52,411 nucleotides of DNA from S012-113 sp965368405 (GTDB lineage Bacteria; Bacteroidota; Bacteroidia; Cytophagales; Cyclobacteriaceae): the NCBI GenBank assembly GCA_965368405.1, contig CBDUMS010000012.1, positions 1 through 52,411 of the forward strand. Direction: 5' to 3'. Below are positions 1-8,300 of the stretch, piece after piece. The first letter of the stretch is position 1. The number at the start of each line of letters is the position of its first letter. A program made the translations under genes and the position numbers. The notes under the pieces were generated by a model. The model was given only the letters and a program-made list of their open reading frames with translations, made no database searches and had not been told where the DNA came from.

Positions 1-1167
1 GTAGGCAATAGCTGTGTTATCATCGCCCCATATTATTCCTACATAACGATTTTTCGTCTTAAGAATACTTTTTCCTTGGCCGGTGAAAGGAGCTTCGAGT
101 GTAAATACTTCGTCTCTGAAAGGAACATCATTATCGGGATTGCCTTCATCTAATGCCTCTGAATATACCAGACTTGCTGGTTTGTCATCACGCCATTCTA
201 AATCGCGTCTTCCTTTTCTAACCGCCATTCTACCTGATGGTAAATCTTCGATTAAAGGTACAACCGAGACTGTAGCAATCGCTTTAGAATCTGTTGTGTG
301 AATGGTTGTTGTTGCTGGGAAACGGTAGTAAGGAACAAGATAAGAAAATGGTCTTTGGATAACACTTACCATCACATAATTCCCATCAGGTGAAAAGCTG
401 ATATTGCTATACATGGCGCTGGGCAGCCATTGCTCCTTTGTGCCATCGAGCGACACCTTATAGAGTTCAGAATGAGCGAGCTGTTCAAAGTTTTGCTCAT
501 CAATCTTACTCTTTAATAAATCCTGGTAAGTTCTGTTTTGAGCCTTCTTGCCATCGCCGGTAGAGATGGTTGGCCCCGAAGGTATAACGGTACTTTTATC
601 TACAAGCGCACCACGCTCTTTCGGCTCAAACTTTACAAGCATTGAATTACTGTCTTCGAACCAATTGATAACGTCGCGCAAGTTAGCATTTACTTTGGCC
701 TCCGTTATTTTCTTCATACTGGCCGATTCGATATCGAGTACCCAAATTTCCACTCCCTCCTCAACAGTTTGCGTCATCGCAATTTTTTTCTGATCTGGAG
801 ACCATGTAAAATAAGCCAAACGAGGCTTCTCCGGCATTCCTTTTACTTGAACTGGAGTTGACTTCTTATTTTGGATATTTAATATCTTCAGATTATTAAA
901 ATAATTTGTTCGACTCCCGATATCGGTCTTCGGATTAATACGTAAACCTGCCAGTCTCATCTCTTCTTCGGATAATTCTGCGATTGTTTTGTACGAATCT
1001 CGATAGCGTAATACCATAAATTCGTGACTATCGTCGGTAAGGACAGAAGGAGCAAGCTGAACATCAACAAGATCCAGGATCGCCTTTGGCGGCTTCTGAT
1101 AAGTATCTTGTGCAATCGCCGGGATAAATGCTATGACGAATACAAAAACTATTAATCGTTTAATCAT
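1..1167 (-). CDS. S9-family serine peptidase (prolyl oligopeptidase-like), N-terminal part, cut by window edge
   Basis: The open frame runs 389 codons from the ATG at 1165-1167 to the left edge with no stop. It begins MIKRLIVFVFVIAFIPAIAQ, a clean signal peptide, so the product is exported. The visible part is all N-terminal: repeated strands of the WD40/PD40 type, for example YFTWSPDQKKIAM near residue 105 and SNISFSPDGNYVMVSV further on, as in the beta-propeller that caps the catalytic domain of S9 peptidases. The alpha/beta-hydrolase domain with Ser-Asp-His would lie left of the window, so catalysis cannot be checked here. The closest family I recognise is the Bacteroidota secreted S9 (glutamyl endopeptidase-like) group. 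A weak promoter match lies upstream (TTG, 23 bp, TATATTTA). Confidence 0.75.
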   Translation of the reverse strand, partial: MIKRLIVFVFVIAFIPAIAQDTYQKPPKAILDLVDVQLAPSVLTDDSHEFMVLRYRDSYKTIAELSEEEMRLAGLRINPKTDIGSRTNYFNNLKILNIQNKKSTPVQVKGMPEKPRLAYFTWSPDQKKIAMTQTVEEGVEIWVLDIESASMKKITEAKVNANLRDVINWFEDSNSMLVKFEPKERGALVDKSTVIPSGPTISTGDGKKAQNRTYQDLLKSKIDEQNFEQLAHSELYKVSLDGTKEQWLPSAMYSNISFSPDGNYVMVSVIQRPFSYLVPYYRFPATTTIHTTDSKAIATVSVVPLIEDLPSGRMAVRKGRRDLEWRDDKPASLVYSEALDEGNPDNDVPFRDEVFTLEAPFTGQGKSILKTKNRYVGIIWGDDNTAIAY

Positions 1168-1271
1168 GGTTTTGTTACTTAAAGTGAATATCTGATATTA
1201 TTAGTGACTAAATATAAGTGAATTACAGTTTGTTAGGTACAAATTTTATATGATCAGTAAAATCAATGATT

Positions 1272-2720
1272 CTAGCGGGCAATATGAACCGTTATATTCT
1301 TCTTTTCAGTAAAGAAATTAAGGGCATCATCGCCACCTTCTCTTCCCACACCCGACTGTTTCATGCCACCGAAAGGAGTTCTTAAATCACGCACTAGCCA
1401 GCAATTAACCCATACAATTCCTGCTTTCAGGGCTTCGCTTACCCGATGCGCCCGTGATAGATTCTCCGTCCAGACTGTAGCAGATAATCCATAGTTAGTA
1501 CTGTTGGCCAGCTCAACCCCCTCTTCTTCGCTAGAAAAAGGTTGAACGGTAACTACTGGGCCAAATATTTCTTCCTGATTAGTTCTGCAATTCTCATTGA
1601 GCCCGGTAATTACGGTTGGCTGAATAAAGTAGCCCTCGGAACATCTGTTTTCCAACAAAACCTGGCTTCCTCCTACTACAACGGTTCCTCCTTCAGATTT
1701 CGCTAGCTGAATATAATCCAAGACCTTGTTCATGTGGCTTTCGGAAACAACGGCTCCCGTTTTGGTATTTTCATCCAAAGGATCGCCCACCTTCATTCTG
1801 GCGACCTTTGCGGTAAACTCGTCTAAGAACTTATCGTAAATCTTCTCTTGCACGTAAATCCGACTACCACACAAGCAAATCTGACCTTGGTTTGCAAAGG
1901 ATGAACGAAGTGTAGTCGCCAAAGCCCTATCAAAATCACAATCATCGAAGATAATATTAGGATTTTTACCCCCTAGTTCTAAGGATAACTTCTTAAACAT
2001 AGGAGCAGCTATGGATGCAATGCGTGCCCCTGTGGCGGTTCCGCCGGTAAATGAGATCGCCTGTATTTTTGCGTGCTTCACAATTTCTTCGCCTACCGTT
2101 GCACCTAAGCCATGAATAATATTGAGTACTCCATTCGGTAATCCGGCTTCGATACAGAGTTTACTTAATAAAAAGGCCGTCATCGGAGTAACCTCTGAGG
2201 GTTTCGCAACAACACAATTTCCCGTGGCAAGAGCGGGAGCAATTTTCCAGGTAAAAAGATATAAGGGTAAATTCCAGGGCGAAATGCACCCAGCAATTCC
2301 AATAGGATGATTGATGGTATAATTCACCCCTTTGTCTCCAGAAACATGGGCCCGGGAGGAGAAATTAATAATTGCTGCGGCATAGAACCGAAAATTTGCC
2401 GATGCTCTAGGGATATCTACTGTGCGTGCAAGATTGATGGGCTTGCCATTATCTATACTTTCTGCACGGGCCAATTGTTCGAGATTTTCATCAATTAAAT
2501 CTGCAATCTTCATAAGAATGGCCGATCGAAACTCAGCAGATTGTTTAGACCAACTACCAAATGCTTCTTCGGCGGCCACAACAGCTTGCTCAATATCCTC
2601 TATGGTAGAATTTGGGATTTTGCTATAGACTTTTCCTGTTGCTGGCTCAATATTTTCAAGATAATCGTCAGAGGCCGGCTCCTTTAGTTCTCCATTCAGA
2701 TAATTTAATATTTTTTCCAT
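1272..2720 (-). CDS. 2-aminomuconate 6-semialdehyde dehydrogenase (ALDH8A1-like)
   Basis: NAD-dependent aldehyde dehydrogenase, 482 aa, predicted to oxidise 2-aminomuconate semialdehyde (product of ACMS decarboxylase) to 2-aminomuconate. The catalytic Cys is in FANQGQIC (Cys282) and the general base Glu is in LSLELGGKNPN (Glu248). The C-terminal blocks VWVNCWLVRDLRTPFGGMK and SGVGREGG strongly resemble the vertebrate ALDH8A1 and bacterial aminomuconate semialdehyde dehydrogenases. I chose the ATG at 2718-2720; an upstream in-frame TTG at 2744 would overlap the preceding SDR gene and lengthen a poorly conserved N-terminus. It lies 14 bp after the SDR gene on the same strand and diverges from the rest of the kynurenine genes. 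Substrate assignment rests on similarity plus context. Confidence 0.87.
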   Translation of the reverse strand: MEKILNYLNGELKEPASDDYLENIEPATGKVYSKIPNSTIEDIEQAVVAAEEAFGSWSKQSAEFRSAILMKIADLIDENLEQLARAESIDNGKPINLARTVDIPRASANFRFYAAAIINFSSRAHVSGDKGVNYTINHPIGIAGCISPWNLPLYLFTWKIAPALATGNCVVAKPSEVTPMTAFLLSKLCIEAGLPNGVLNIIHGLGATVGEEIVKHAKIQAISFTGGTATGARIASIAAPMFKKLSLELGGKNPNIIFDDCDFDRALATTLRSSFANQGQICLCGSRIYVQEKIYDKFLDEFTAKVARMKVGDPLDENTKTGAVVSESHMNKVLDYIQLAKSEGGTVVVGGSQVLLENRCSEGYFIQPTVITGLNENCRTNQEEIFGPVVTVQPFSSEEEGVELANSTNYGLSATVWTENLSRAHRVSEALKAGIVWVNCWLVRDLRTPFGGMKQSGVGREGGDDALNFFTEKKNITVHIAR

Positions 2721-2734
2721 TCGATTAGAGTTCT

Positions 2735-3511
2735 CTAGAAACAACCTGTTCGTCCACCATCTACTGAAATGCTAACTCCATTAATATAGCCTGCAGCCGG
2801 CGACGCTAAGAATGCCACTGCTGCACCAACCTCTGTTGGAGTACCAAACCGTTTAGCAGGGATTTCAGACTTCATAGCATGCTCGATCACCTCTTTTTCT
2901 TGCCTTGTTTTTGATGCCTTATTGGCAATAATAGATTCTAGCCGTGCTGTTTTAGTCGCACCTGGCAAAACATTATTTACAGTTATACCAAATTCCGCCA
3001 ATTCATTCGCTAAAGTCTTCGACCAGCTGTTAACAGCACCTCGAATTGTATTTGAAACACCTAAACCGGCGAGTGGGGCTTTCACTGAGGTAGAAATTAT
3101 ATTAATTATTCTACCAAACCCTGAAGATTTCATAAATGGAATTAGCGCTTGAGCCAGAACTTGGTTATTAATTAAATGCGCATTAAAAGCAATTCGAAAT
3201 TCTTCAATATCGGCATCAGCAGCCAAACCACCGGGAGGGCCACCAGTGTTATTTATTAGGATATGAAAATCGTTATGAGATGAGGCAATCGCTTGCACCT
3301 GTTTCGTATTAAAGAAATCTGCTACTAAGACAGCGTGTCTTTGGTTCTTGCTTGTATTAAGGCTTTTAACGGCTTCGTGCAGAGAGGCCTCATTTCTTGC
3401 CAATAATGTTACATCTGCACCTAGATCTGCAAGTTCCTGAGCGGCAGCCAACCCAATGCCCTGAGAACTACCGCATACTAAAGCTCGCTTTCCAGATAAG
3501 TCTAAATCCAT
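2735..3511 (-). CDS. SDR-family oxidoreductase with altered active site, in kynurenine cluster
   Basis: 258-aa Rossmann-fold short-chain dehydrogenase/reductase. The nucleotide-binding motif CGSSQGIG (residues 13-20) and the NNTGG motif (87-91) are present. The C-terminal PGATKT and NGVSISVDGGRTG blocks match FabG-like SDRs. Aligned to the nearby FabG, however, the catalytic Tyr and Lys of YxxxK are replaced by Ser153 and Arg157 (SNTIR). This variant occurs in an SDR subgroup whose chemistry is less certain. It is the first gene of the leftward unit, upstream of the semialdehyde dehydrogenase, so a role in aminomuconate metabolism or a downstream 2-oxo acid step is inferred from location only. 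No product is assigned. Confidence 0.8.
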   Translation of the reverse strand: MDLDLSGKRALVCGSSQGIGLAAAQELADLGADVTLLARNEASLHEAVKSLNTSKNQRHAVLVADFFNTKQVQAIASSHNDFHILINNTGGPPGGLAADADIEEFRIAFNAHLINNQVLAQALIPFMKSSGFGRIINIISTSVKAPLAGLGVSNTIRGAVNSWSKTLANELAEFGITVNNVLPGATKTARLESIIANKASKTRQEKEVIEHAMKSEIPAKRFGTPTEVGAAVAFLASPAAGYINGVSISVDGGRTGCF

Positions 3512-3652
3512 ATTAACTTCTGTTTATGAATGATAAATATAATGATCATTTAATGGACAAATTTAGAATTATGCTTTTATTAAAGCCACGACCTAAAAGG
3601 CCCTAACCGATCGGTAAAAAAGTATTAATTTAGAGCAAGATAATTATCAATT
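3512..3652. promoter_or_regulatory. Divergent promoter region of the kynurenine cluster with two palindromes
   Basis: The 141 bp between the divergent SDR and dioxygenase genes must hold both promoters. Two perfect 10-bp palindromes stand out: AATGATCATT at 3541-3550 and ACCGATCGGT at 3606-3615. The first overlaps an imperfect leftward -7 element (TATATTTA). An imperfect rightward -7 (TAATTTAG) lies about 20 bp upstream of the dioxygenase ATG. These are plausible operators for a pathway regulator, but no regulator gene is adjacent, and 10-bp palindromes can occur by chance. Confidence 0.4.
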
Positions 3653-4168
3653 ATGGCTATTCAAGGTGCTTTTAGTTTTCAGAACTGGATCGACGAACAT
3701 CGACATTTATTAAAACCTCCCGTTGGGAATCAAGTAGTTTACGAAGAAAATGACGACTTCATTGTAATGGTTGTTGGGGGACCCAACAGCAGAAAAGATT
3801 ATCATTATAATGAAACCGAAGAATTTTTCTATCAATTGGAAGGCGATATTGTATTGAAGATTATTGAGGATGGTTCACCTAGAGACATCCCAATAAAGGC
3901 TGGAGAAATCTTCTTGCTACCTCCCAGAGTTCCTCATTCACCACAGCGGCCAGCCGATAGTGTTGGGCTAGTTATGGAAATTAAACGTAAGCATGGTGAA
4001 AAAGATGGTTTTATGTGGTTTTGCGAAAACTGCCATCATATGCTCCATGGGGAGTACTGTGACTTAACGGATATTGTTAAACAGCTACCACCAATCATGG
4101 AAGGCTTCTATACGTCAGAAGAGCTTAGAACATGTGATGAGTGCAACACCATAATGGAAAGGCCTTAA
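3653..4168 (+). CDS. nbaC: 3-hydroxyanthranilate 3,4-dioxygenase
   Basis: 171-aa cupin that opens the ring of 3-hydroxyanthranilate to 2-amino-3-carboxymuconate semialdehyde (ACMS) using Fe(II) and O2. The facial triad is visible as His51, Glu57 and His95, at the same numbers as in the characterised Cupriavidus metallidurans enzyme. Substrate-binding Arg47 and Arg99 are also kept. The C-terminus carries the bacterial-type rubredoxin-like second metal site, CENC (Cys124, Cys127) and CDEC (Cys161, Cys164). First gene of the rightward operon. Its stop TAA overlaps the next start (TAATG at 4166-4170), indicating translational coupling. Confidence 0.96.
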   Translation: MAIQGAFSFQNWIDEHRHLLKPPVGNQVVYEENDDFIVMVVGGPNSRKDYHYNETEEFFYQLEGDIVLKIIEDGSPRDIPIKAGEIFLLPPRVPHSPQRPADSVGLVMEIKRKHGEKDGFMWFCENCHHMLHGEYCDLTDIVKQLPPIMEGFYTSEELRTCDECNTIMERP

Positions 4169-5187
4169 TGGAGCAACACCCGCTGACCATAGATATCCAT
4201 ACCCATATCTTACCCGAATCCTGGCCGGATTTACAAGAGCGCTATGGCTACAGTGGATTTATTCGCCTGGAACACCATAAACCGTGTTGCGCTAGAATGA
4301 TGATGGACAATCGCTTTTTTAGAGAGATTGAAGATAATGCCTGGGATCCAGAGGTCAGGGCGAAAGAATGTAACCATCATAAGGTTGATGTACAAGTCTT
4401 ATCCACTGTTCCGGTCATGTTTAGTTATTGGGCTAAACCTGAGCACACGCACGATCTCTCAATGATCTTGAATGATCATATTGCTGGCGTGGTGAGTAAA
4501 TACCCAAATCGATTTGTGGGACTCGGAACTTTGCCCATGCAGTCGCCTAAACTAGCAATTAAAGAATTAGAACGGTGCCTCGATATTGGATTAACCGGGA
4601 TTCAAATAGGCACGCATATTAATGAATGGAACCTCGATGCTCCTGAAATATTTGAGGTGTTGCAGGCTGCAGAAACCTTAGGAGCCGCAGTTTTTATTCA
4701 TCCCTGGGACATGATGGGAAAAGATGAGATGCCTAAGTATTGGTTACCTTGGTTAGTGGGAATGCCAGCAGAAACTGCCAGAGCAATCACCTCACTCATC
4801 TTTTCCGGCACTATAGAAAAGCTGCCAAATCTCAGGTTAGCTTTTGCGCATGGTGGCGGATCATTTCCTTCAACGATAGGCAGAATTTCTCATGGCTTTC
4901 ATGTAAGACCTGATTTATGTGCTGTGGATAATAATATTGACCCGAGAAATTACTTAGGAAAGTTCTATTTAGATTCACTAGTACATGACCCTGATGCTTT
5001 AAAAGCAATCATTAATTTAATCGGTGAAGATAAAGTTGTACTAGGCTCAGATTATCCTTTCCCTTTGGGCGAGCATCGTCCTGGAGAACTTATTAAGTCG
5101 ATAGGTTTAAGCAGAGCGAGCGAAGAGAAGCTGCTTGGTACTAATGCGCTAAGCTGGCTTGATCTCGACAAATCACTTTTTTCGTGA
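4168..5187 (+). CDS. nbaD: 2-amino-3-carboxymuconate-6-semialdehyde decarboxylase (ACMSD)
   Basis: 339-aa amidohydrolase-superfamily decarboxylase. It removes CO2 from ACMS to give 2-aminomuconate semialdehyde, diverting flux from spontaneous quinolinate formation. The zinc ligands appear as the HxH motif in DIHTHILPE (His11, His13), a His in AAVFIHPWDMMG, the FAHGGGSFP block and the metal-binding Asp in VLGSDYPFPLGE. The start is the ATG overlapping the dioxygenase stop; an upstream in-frame GTG (4141) would only add nine codons inside the previous gene. Its own stop overlaps the next gene as TGATG (5185-5189). Confidence 0.95.
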   Translation: MEQHPLTIDIHTHILPESWPDLQERYGYSGFIRLEHHKPCCARMMMDNRFFREIEDNAWDPEVRAKECNHHKVDVQVLSTVPVMFSYWAKPEHTHDLSMILNDHIAGVVSKYPNRFVGLGTLPMQSPKLAIKELERCLDIGLTGIQIGTHINEWNLDAPEIFEVLQAAETLGAAVFIHPWDMMGKDEMPKYWLPWLVGMPAETARAITSLIFSGTIEKLPNLRLAFAHGGGSFPSTIGRISHGFHVRPDLCAVDNNIDPRNYLGKFYLDSLVHDPDALKAIINLIGEDKVVLGSDYPFPLGEHRPGELIKSIGLSRASEEKLLGTNALSWLDLDKSLFS

Positions 5188-5660
5188 TGGAAGTTGTAAT
5201 GAGCAGTCCTGTTGGCAATATTTATATTAATGAAAATGAAGGTAAGATTACTAAGGTTCATTTCACTGATCAAGCTGAGACACCAGACCTAGAGTCGGGA
5301 GTGCTTGAAAACACTGTTATTCAACTCAAAAATTATTTTCAGGGTGATTTAAAATCCTTTGATGTCCCTACTGATCCACAGGGAACTGAATTCCAGAAGA
5401 GCGTTTGGCAGGAGCTTTGTAATATTCCATACGGAACTACAATTTCTTACCAAACGTTAGCGAAAAGATTAGGAAATGAAAAGGTGATTCGAGCCTCGGC
5501 GGCAGCCAATGGGAAGAATCCTATTGCCATTATCATACCCTGTCATCGCGTAATTGGAGCCGATGGTCAAATGACCGGATATGCCGGTGGCATTGAACGT
5601 AAAAAAGATTTACTAAAGCTGGAAAATGCTCCAGCAATGAGCCAGACAAGGTTATTTTAA
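5187..5660 (+). CDS. ogt: Methylated-DNA--[protein]-cysteine S-methyltransferase (MGMT/Ogt)
   Basis: 157-aa DNA repair protein that transfers a methyl group from O6-methylguanine or O4-methylthymine to its own cysteine. The acceptor lies in the signature PCHRVIG (Cys119). The helix-turn-helix arginine finger segment is RASAAANGKNP, and the family blocks FQKSVWQELCNIPYG and TGYAGGIERKK are intact. The N-terminal RNase-H-like domain is short, and no Ada regulatory domain is fused. The start overlaps the ACMSD stop by one base and the next gene begins 2 bp after the stop, so it is embedded in the kynurenine operon despite having no obvious catabolic role. Confidence 0.95.
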   Translation: MEVVMSSPVGNIYINENEGKITKVHFTDQAETPDLESGVLENTVIQLKNYFQGDLKSFDVPTDPQGTEFQKSVWQELCNIPYGTTISYQTLAKRLGNEKVIRASAAANGKNPIAIIIPCHRVIGADGQMTGYAGGIERKKDLLKLENAPAMSQTRLF

Positions 5661-5662
5661 AA

Positions 5663-6967
5663 ATGAACTTCGAAAATTCACAAAGTTTTGCCCAAGCATT
5701 AGATAAACAGGATAAGCTAGCAGCGCATCGAGATCAATTCTATATCCCAGAAGTGGCAGGAAAACCCACTCAATACTTCACAGGTAATTCGCTTGGTTTG
5801 CAACCAAAATCAACGAAAGAAGCAATTCAAAAGGAGCTCCTGGCATGGCAGGAAAAAGGTGTTGAAGGTCATTTCACAGGAGATCACCCCTGGTTTCATT
5901 ATCATACTTACGGAAAAGAAGCCATGGCCAGAATCGTTGGTGCCAAACCCATCGAAACGATAATAATGAACAGCCTGACAGTAAATTTACATTTGCTAAT
6001 GGTGTCGTTCTATCAACCAACCGCTTCCCGCTATAAAATCATAATGGAGGCTGGGGCCTTTCCTTCAGATCAATATAGTATTGAGTCGCAGGTGAAATTT
6101 CACGGCTTCGATCCTCAGGACGCAATTATTGAGTTACGACCAAGGGAGGGTCACGATACCCTATCACATGATGATATCATATATGAAATCGAAAAAGCTG
6201 GAGATAGCCTTGCCTTGGTGCTTCTCGGTGGGGTTCAGTATTTTACCGGGCAGTTCTTCGACCTTCAATCTATCACCACGGCCGGACAGGCTGTTGGTGC
6301 GAAAGTAGGTTTCGACCTCGCCCATGCAGTGGGCAATGTTCCGCTGGAACTCCACGATTGGAATGTTGACTTTGCCGTGTGGTGCACTTATAAGTACCTC
6401 AATGCCGGACCGGGTAATATTGGCGGCGCATTCGTTCATGAACGATATGCAAATGATAAGCACCTGCCACGATTCGCAGGTTGGTGGGGCAACGATGAAG
6501 ACGAAAGATTTCTTATGAAAAAAGGTTTCAAGCCAATGCTTGGAGTAGATGGATGGCAGCTAAGTAATGTTAATGTTGTTGCAGCGGCGGCTGTAGTTGC
6601 CTCATTAGAGATTTTCGACAAGGTTGGTATGGATATGCTAAGAGCAAAGTCGTTAGTACTTACCAATTATGCTGAATATCTTGTAACTCAAATTAATTCA
6701 TCCTATCCAGAGGCTATTAATATTCTAACACCAAAAAATGCAACCGAACGCGGTTGCCAGCTCTCCCTCGCGATTAAAAATAATGGCAAGGAAGTATTTA
6801 GTTCTTTAGCTGAGAATGGTGTTATTACCGATTGGCGTGAAGATAATATCGCTGAAAAACATTCAGGTGTAATTAGGATTGCCCCTGTACCTTTATATAA
6901 TAGTTTTAACGATGTGTTTGTTTTTGCTCAAAAATTGGAGAGTGCATTATTGAAAAATCATGGTTAA
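5663..6967 (+). CDS. kynU: Kynureninase
   Basis: 434-aa fold-type I PLP enzyme that hydrolyses 3-hydroxykynurenine (and kynurenine) to 3-hydroxyanthranilate (anthranilate) plus alanine. The PLP lysine is Lys244 in WCTYKYLNAGPG, the pyridine-N Asp is Asp218 in VGFDLAHAVGN, and the N-terminal TGNSLGLQPKS block is the usual kynureninase phosphate/substrate region. Length matches the family. Its last 8 bp overlap the start of the monooxygenase gene (6960-6967). It supplies the substrate for the first gene of the operon. Confidence 0.96.
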   Translation: MNFENSQSFAQALDKQDKLAAHRDQFYIPEVAGKPTQYFTGNSLGLQPKSTKEAIQKELLAWQEKGVEGHFTGDHPWFHYHTYGKEAMARIVGAKPIETIIMNSLTVNLHLLMVSFYQPTASRYKIIMEAGAFPSDQYSIESQVKFHGFDPQDAIIELRPREGHDTLSHDDIIYEIEKAGDSLALVLLGGVQYFTGQFFDLQSITTAGQAVGAKVGFDLAHAVGNVPLELHDWNVDFAVWCTYKYLNAGPGNIGGAFVHERYANDKHLPRFAGWWGNDEDERFLMKKGFKPMLGVDGWQLSNVNVVAAAAVVASLEIFDKVGMDMLRAKSLVLTNYAEYLVTQINSSYPEAINILTPKNATERGCQLSLAIKNNGKEVFSSLAENGVITDWREDNIAEKHSGVIRIAPVPLYNSFNDVFVFAQKLESALLKNHG

Positions 6968-8294
6968 GAAAAAACATATTACCGTAATAGGTGCCGGTTT
7001 AGTCGGCTCCCTTTTATCTATTTATCTACGTCGTAGGGGATATCATGTTGATGTATACGAGCGCAGGCCAGATCTTCGAAAGGCTGGTATTCGTGCGGGA
7101 AAATCTATTAACCTTGCCCTTAGCAATCGGGGTTGGAGGCCCTTAACCGAGGTAGGCATCGAGGAGAGTCTTAGGAAACTTATTATTCCAATGGAAGGCA
7201 GAATGATGCACGATTATGATGGGACCTTAAGCTTTCAGCCTTATGGGAAAAAAGGTCAAGCTATTAATTCGATTTCTCGTGGCGGGCTTAACGAACTACT
7301 AATCAATACCGCTGAGAAGGCTGGCGTTAAATTTCATTTTGAGTTCAAATGCACAGGAATTGATTTTGAAAGAACGGTAGCCTATGTCGAAAACAATGAT
7401 TCTTCCTTTGATATCCATACCGACCTCATTTTCGGTACGGATGGCGCTTACTCTGCTGTGCGACAAGCGATGCAAAAAACCGATCGTTTCGATTTCTCTC
7501 AATGGTACATATCACACGGTTATAAAGAATTAAGCTTCCCCCCTACAAGAGAAGGTTTTACATTTTCTGAAAATGCCCTGCACATATGGCCAAGAAAGCA
7601 GTTCATGCTTATTGCCCTACCCAATAAAGACAAAAGCTTTACCGTTACGCTATTTCTGCCTTTCGAAGGCGAAACGTCGTTTGAATCGCTAGACTCAGAT
7701 GAAAAGATAGTCTCCTTCTTTAAGCAAGAATTTGCAGATGCCTACGAGCGAATGCCTGATTTAATTGAAGAGTACCACGACAACCCTGCGGCCTCTCTAT
7801 TAACTGTACGGAGTTATCCATGGGTGAATAATAATGTTTGTATTCTTGGCGATGCCGCTCATGCCGTTGTGCCATTTTATGGACAAGGAATGATTGCTGG
7901 GTTTGAGGATTGTTACGTTTTGAATCAGCTCTTAGACGAAAACAATGATAATTGGTCTGAGGTGCTTAATAAATTCCAAAAACAGCGTAAGCCCGATGCT
8001 GACGCTATTGCCGATTTGGCACTCGAGAATTTCGTAGTAATGCGCGACAAGGTTGCCGACCCTGATTTTCTGCTTCGCAAAGAGATCGAAGCATATATTC
8101 ATAACCTCTACCCGGATAAATGGATACCATTATATAGCATGGTCACCTTTAATGAGAATATGCGTTATTCCGAAGCCCTGGCAAAAGGCAAAAAACAGCG
8201 AGAAATTATGAACAAGGTCATGAATGACTTGCCGCAGGGTGCTGATTGGAAAACTCTTGATTTTGAGAATATAATAGCTCTTTCAGAATCTTAG
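6960..8294 (+). CDS. kmo: Kynurenine 3-monooxygenase (FAD-dependent)
   Basis: 444-aa class A flavoprotein hydroxylase converting L-kynurenine to 3-hydroxykynurenine with NADPH and O2. The N-terminal dinucleotide motif GAGLVGS (residues 11-17) ends in VYERR. The FAD ribityl motif is CILGDAAHAVVPFYGQG. The block GKSINLALSNRG is characteristic of KMO rather than generic phenol hydroxylases. A C-terminal helical region (SMVTFNENMRYSEAL) matches the part that is membrane-associated in eukaryotes, but no clear transmembrane segment follows. Last gene of the rightward operon, ending 6 bp from the convergent MltF gene with no obvious hairpin between them. Confidence 0.95.
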   Translation: MVKKKHITVIGAGLVGSLLSIYLRRRGYHVDVYERRPDLRKAGIRAGKSINLALSNRGWRPLTEVGIEESLRKLIIPMEGRMMHDYDGTLSFQPYGKKGQAINSISRGGLNELLINTAEKAGVKFHFEFKCTGIDFERTVAYVENNDSSFDIHTDLIFGTDGAYSAVRQAMQKTDRFDFSQWYISHGYKELSFPPTREGFTFSENALHIWPRKQFMLIALPNKDKSFTVTLFLPFEGETSFESLDSDEKIVSFFKQEFADAYERMPDLIEEYHDNPAASLLTVRSYPWVNNNVCILGDAAHAVVPFYGQGMIAGFEDCYVLNQLLDENNDNWSEVLNKFQKQRKPDADAIADLALENFVVMRDKVADPDFLLRKEIEAYIHNLYPDKWIPLYSMVTFNENMRYSEALAKGKKQREIMNKVMNDLPQGADWKTLDFENIIALSES

Positions 8295-8300
8295 TTAGTT

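Noticed and set aside
6164..6666. Long minus-strand frames inside kynU
   Set aside because: Antisense to strongly conserved kynureninase codons; no signal, motif or ribosome-binding context.
3653..8294. De novo NAD synthesis from tryptophan as the purpose of the cluster
   Set aside because: ACMSD and the semialdehyde dehydrogenase divert ACMS from quinolinate, and no nadC is present; a minor quinolinate role cannot be excluded.
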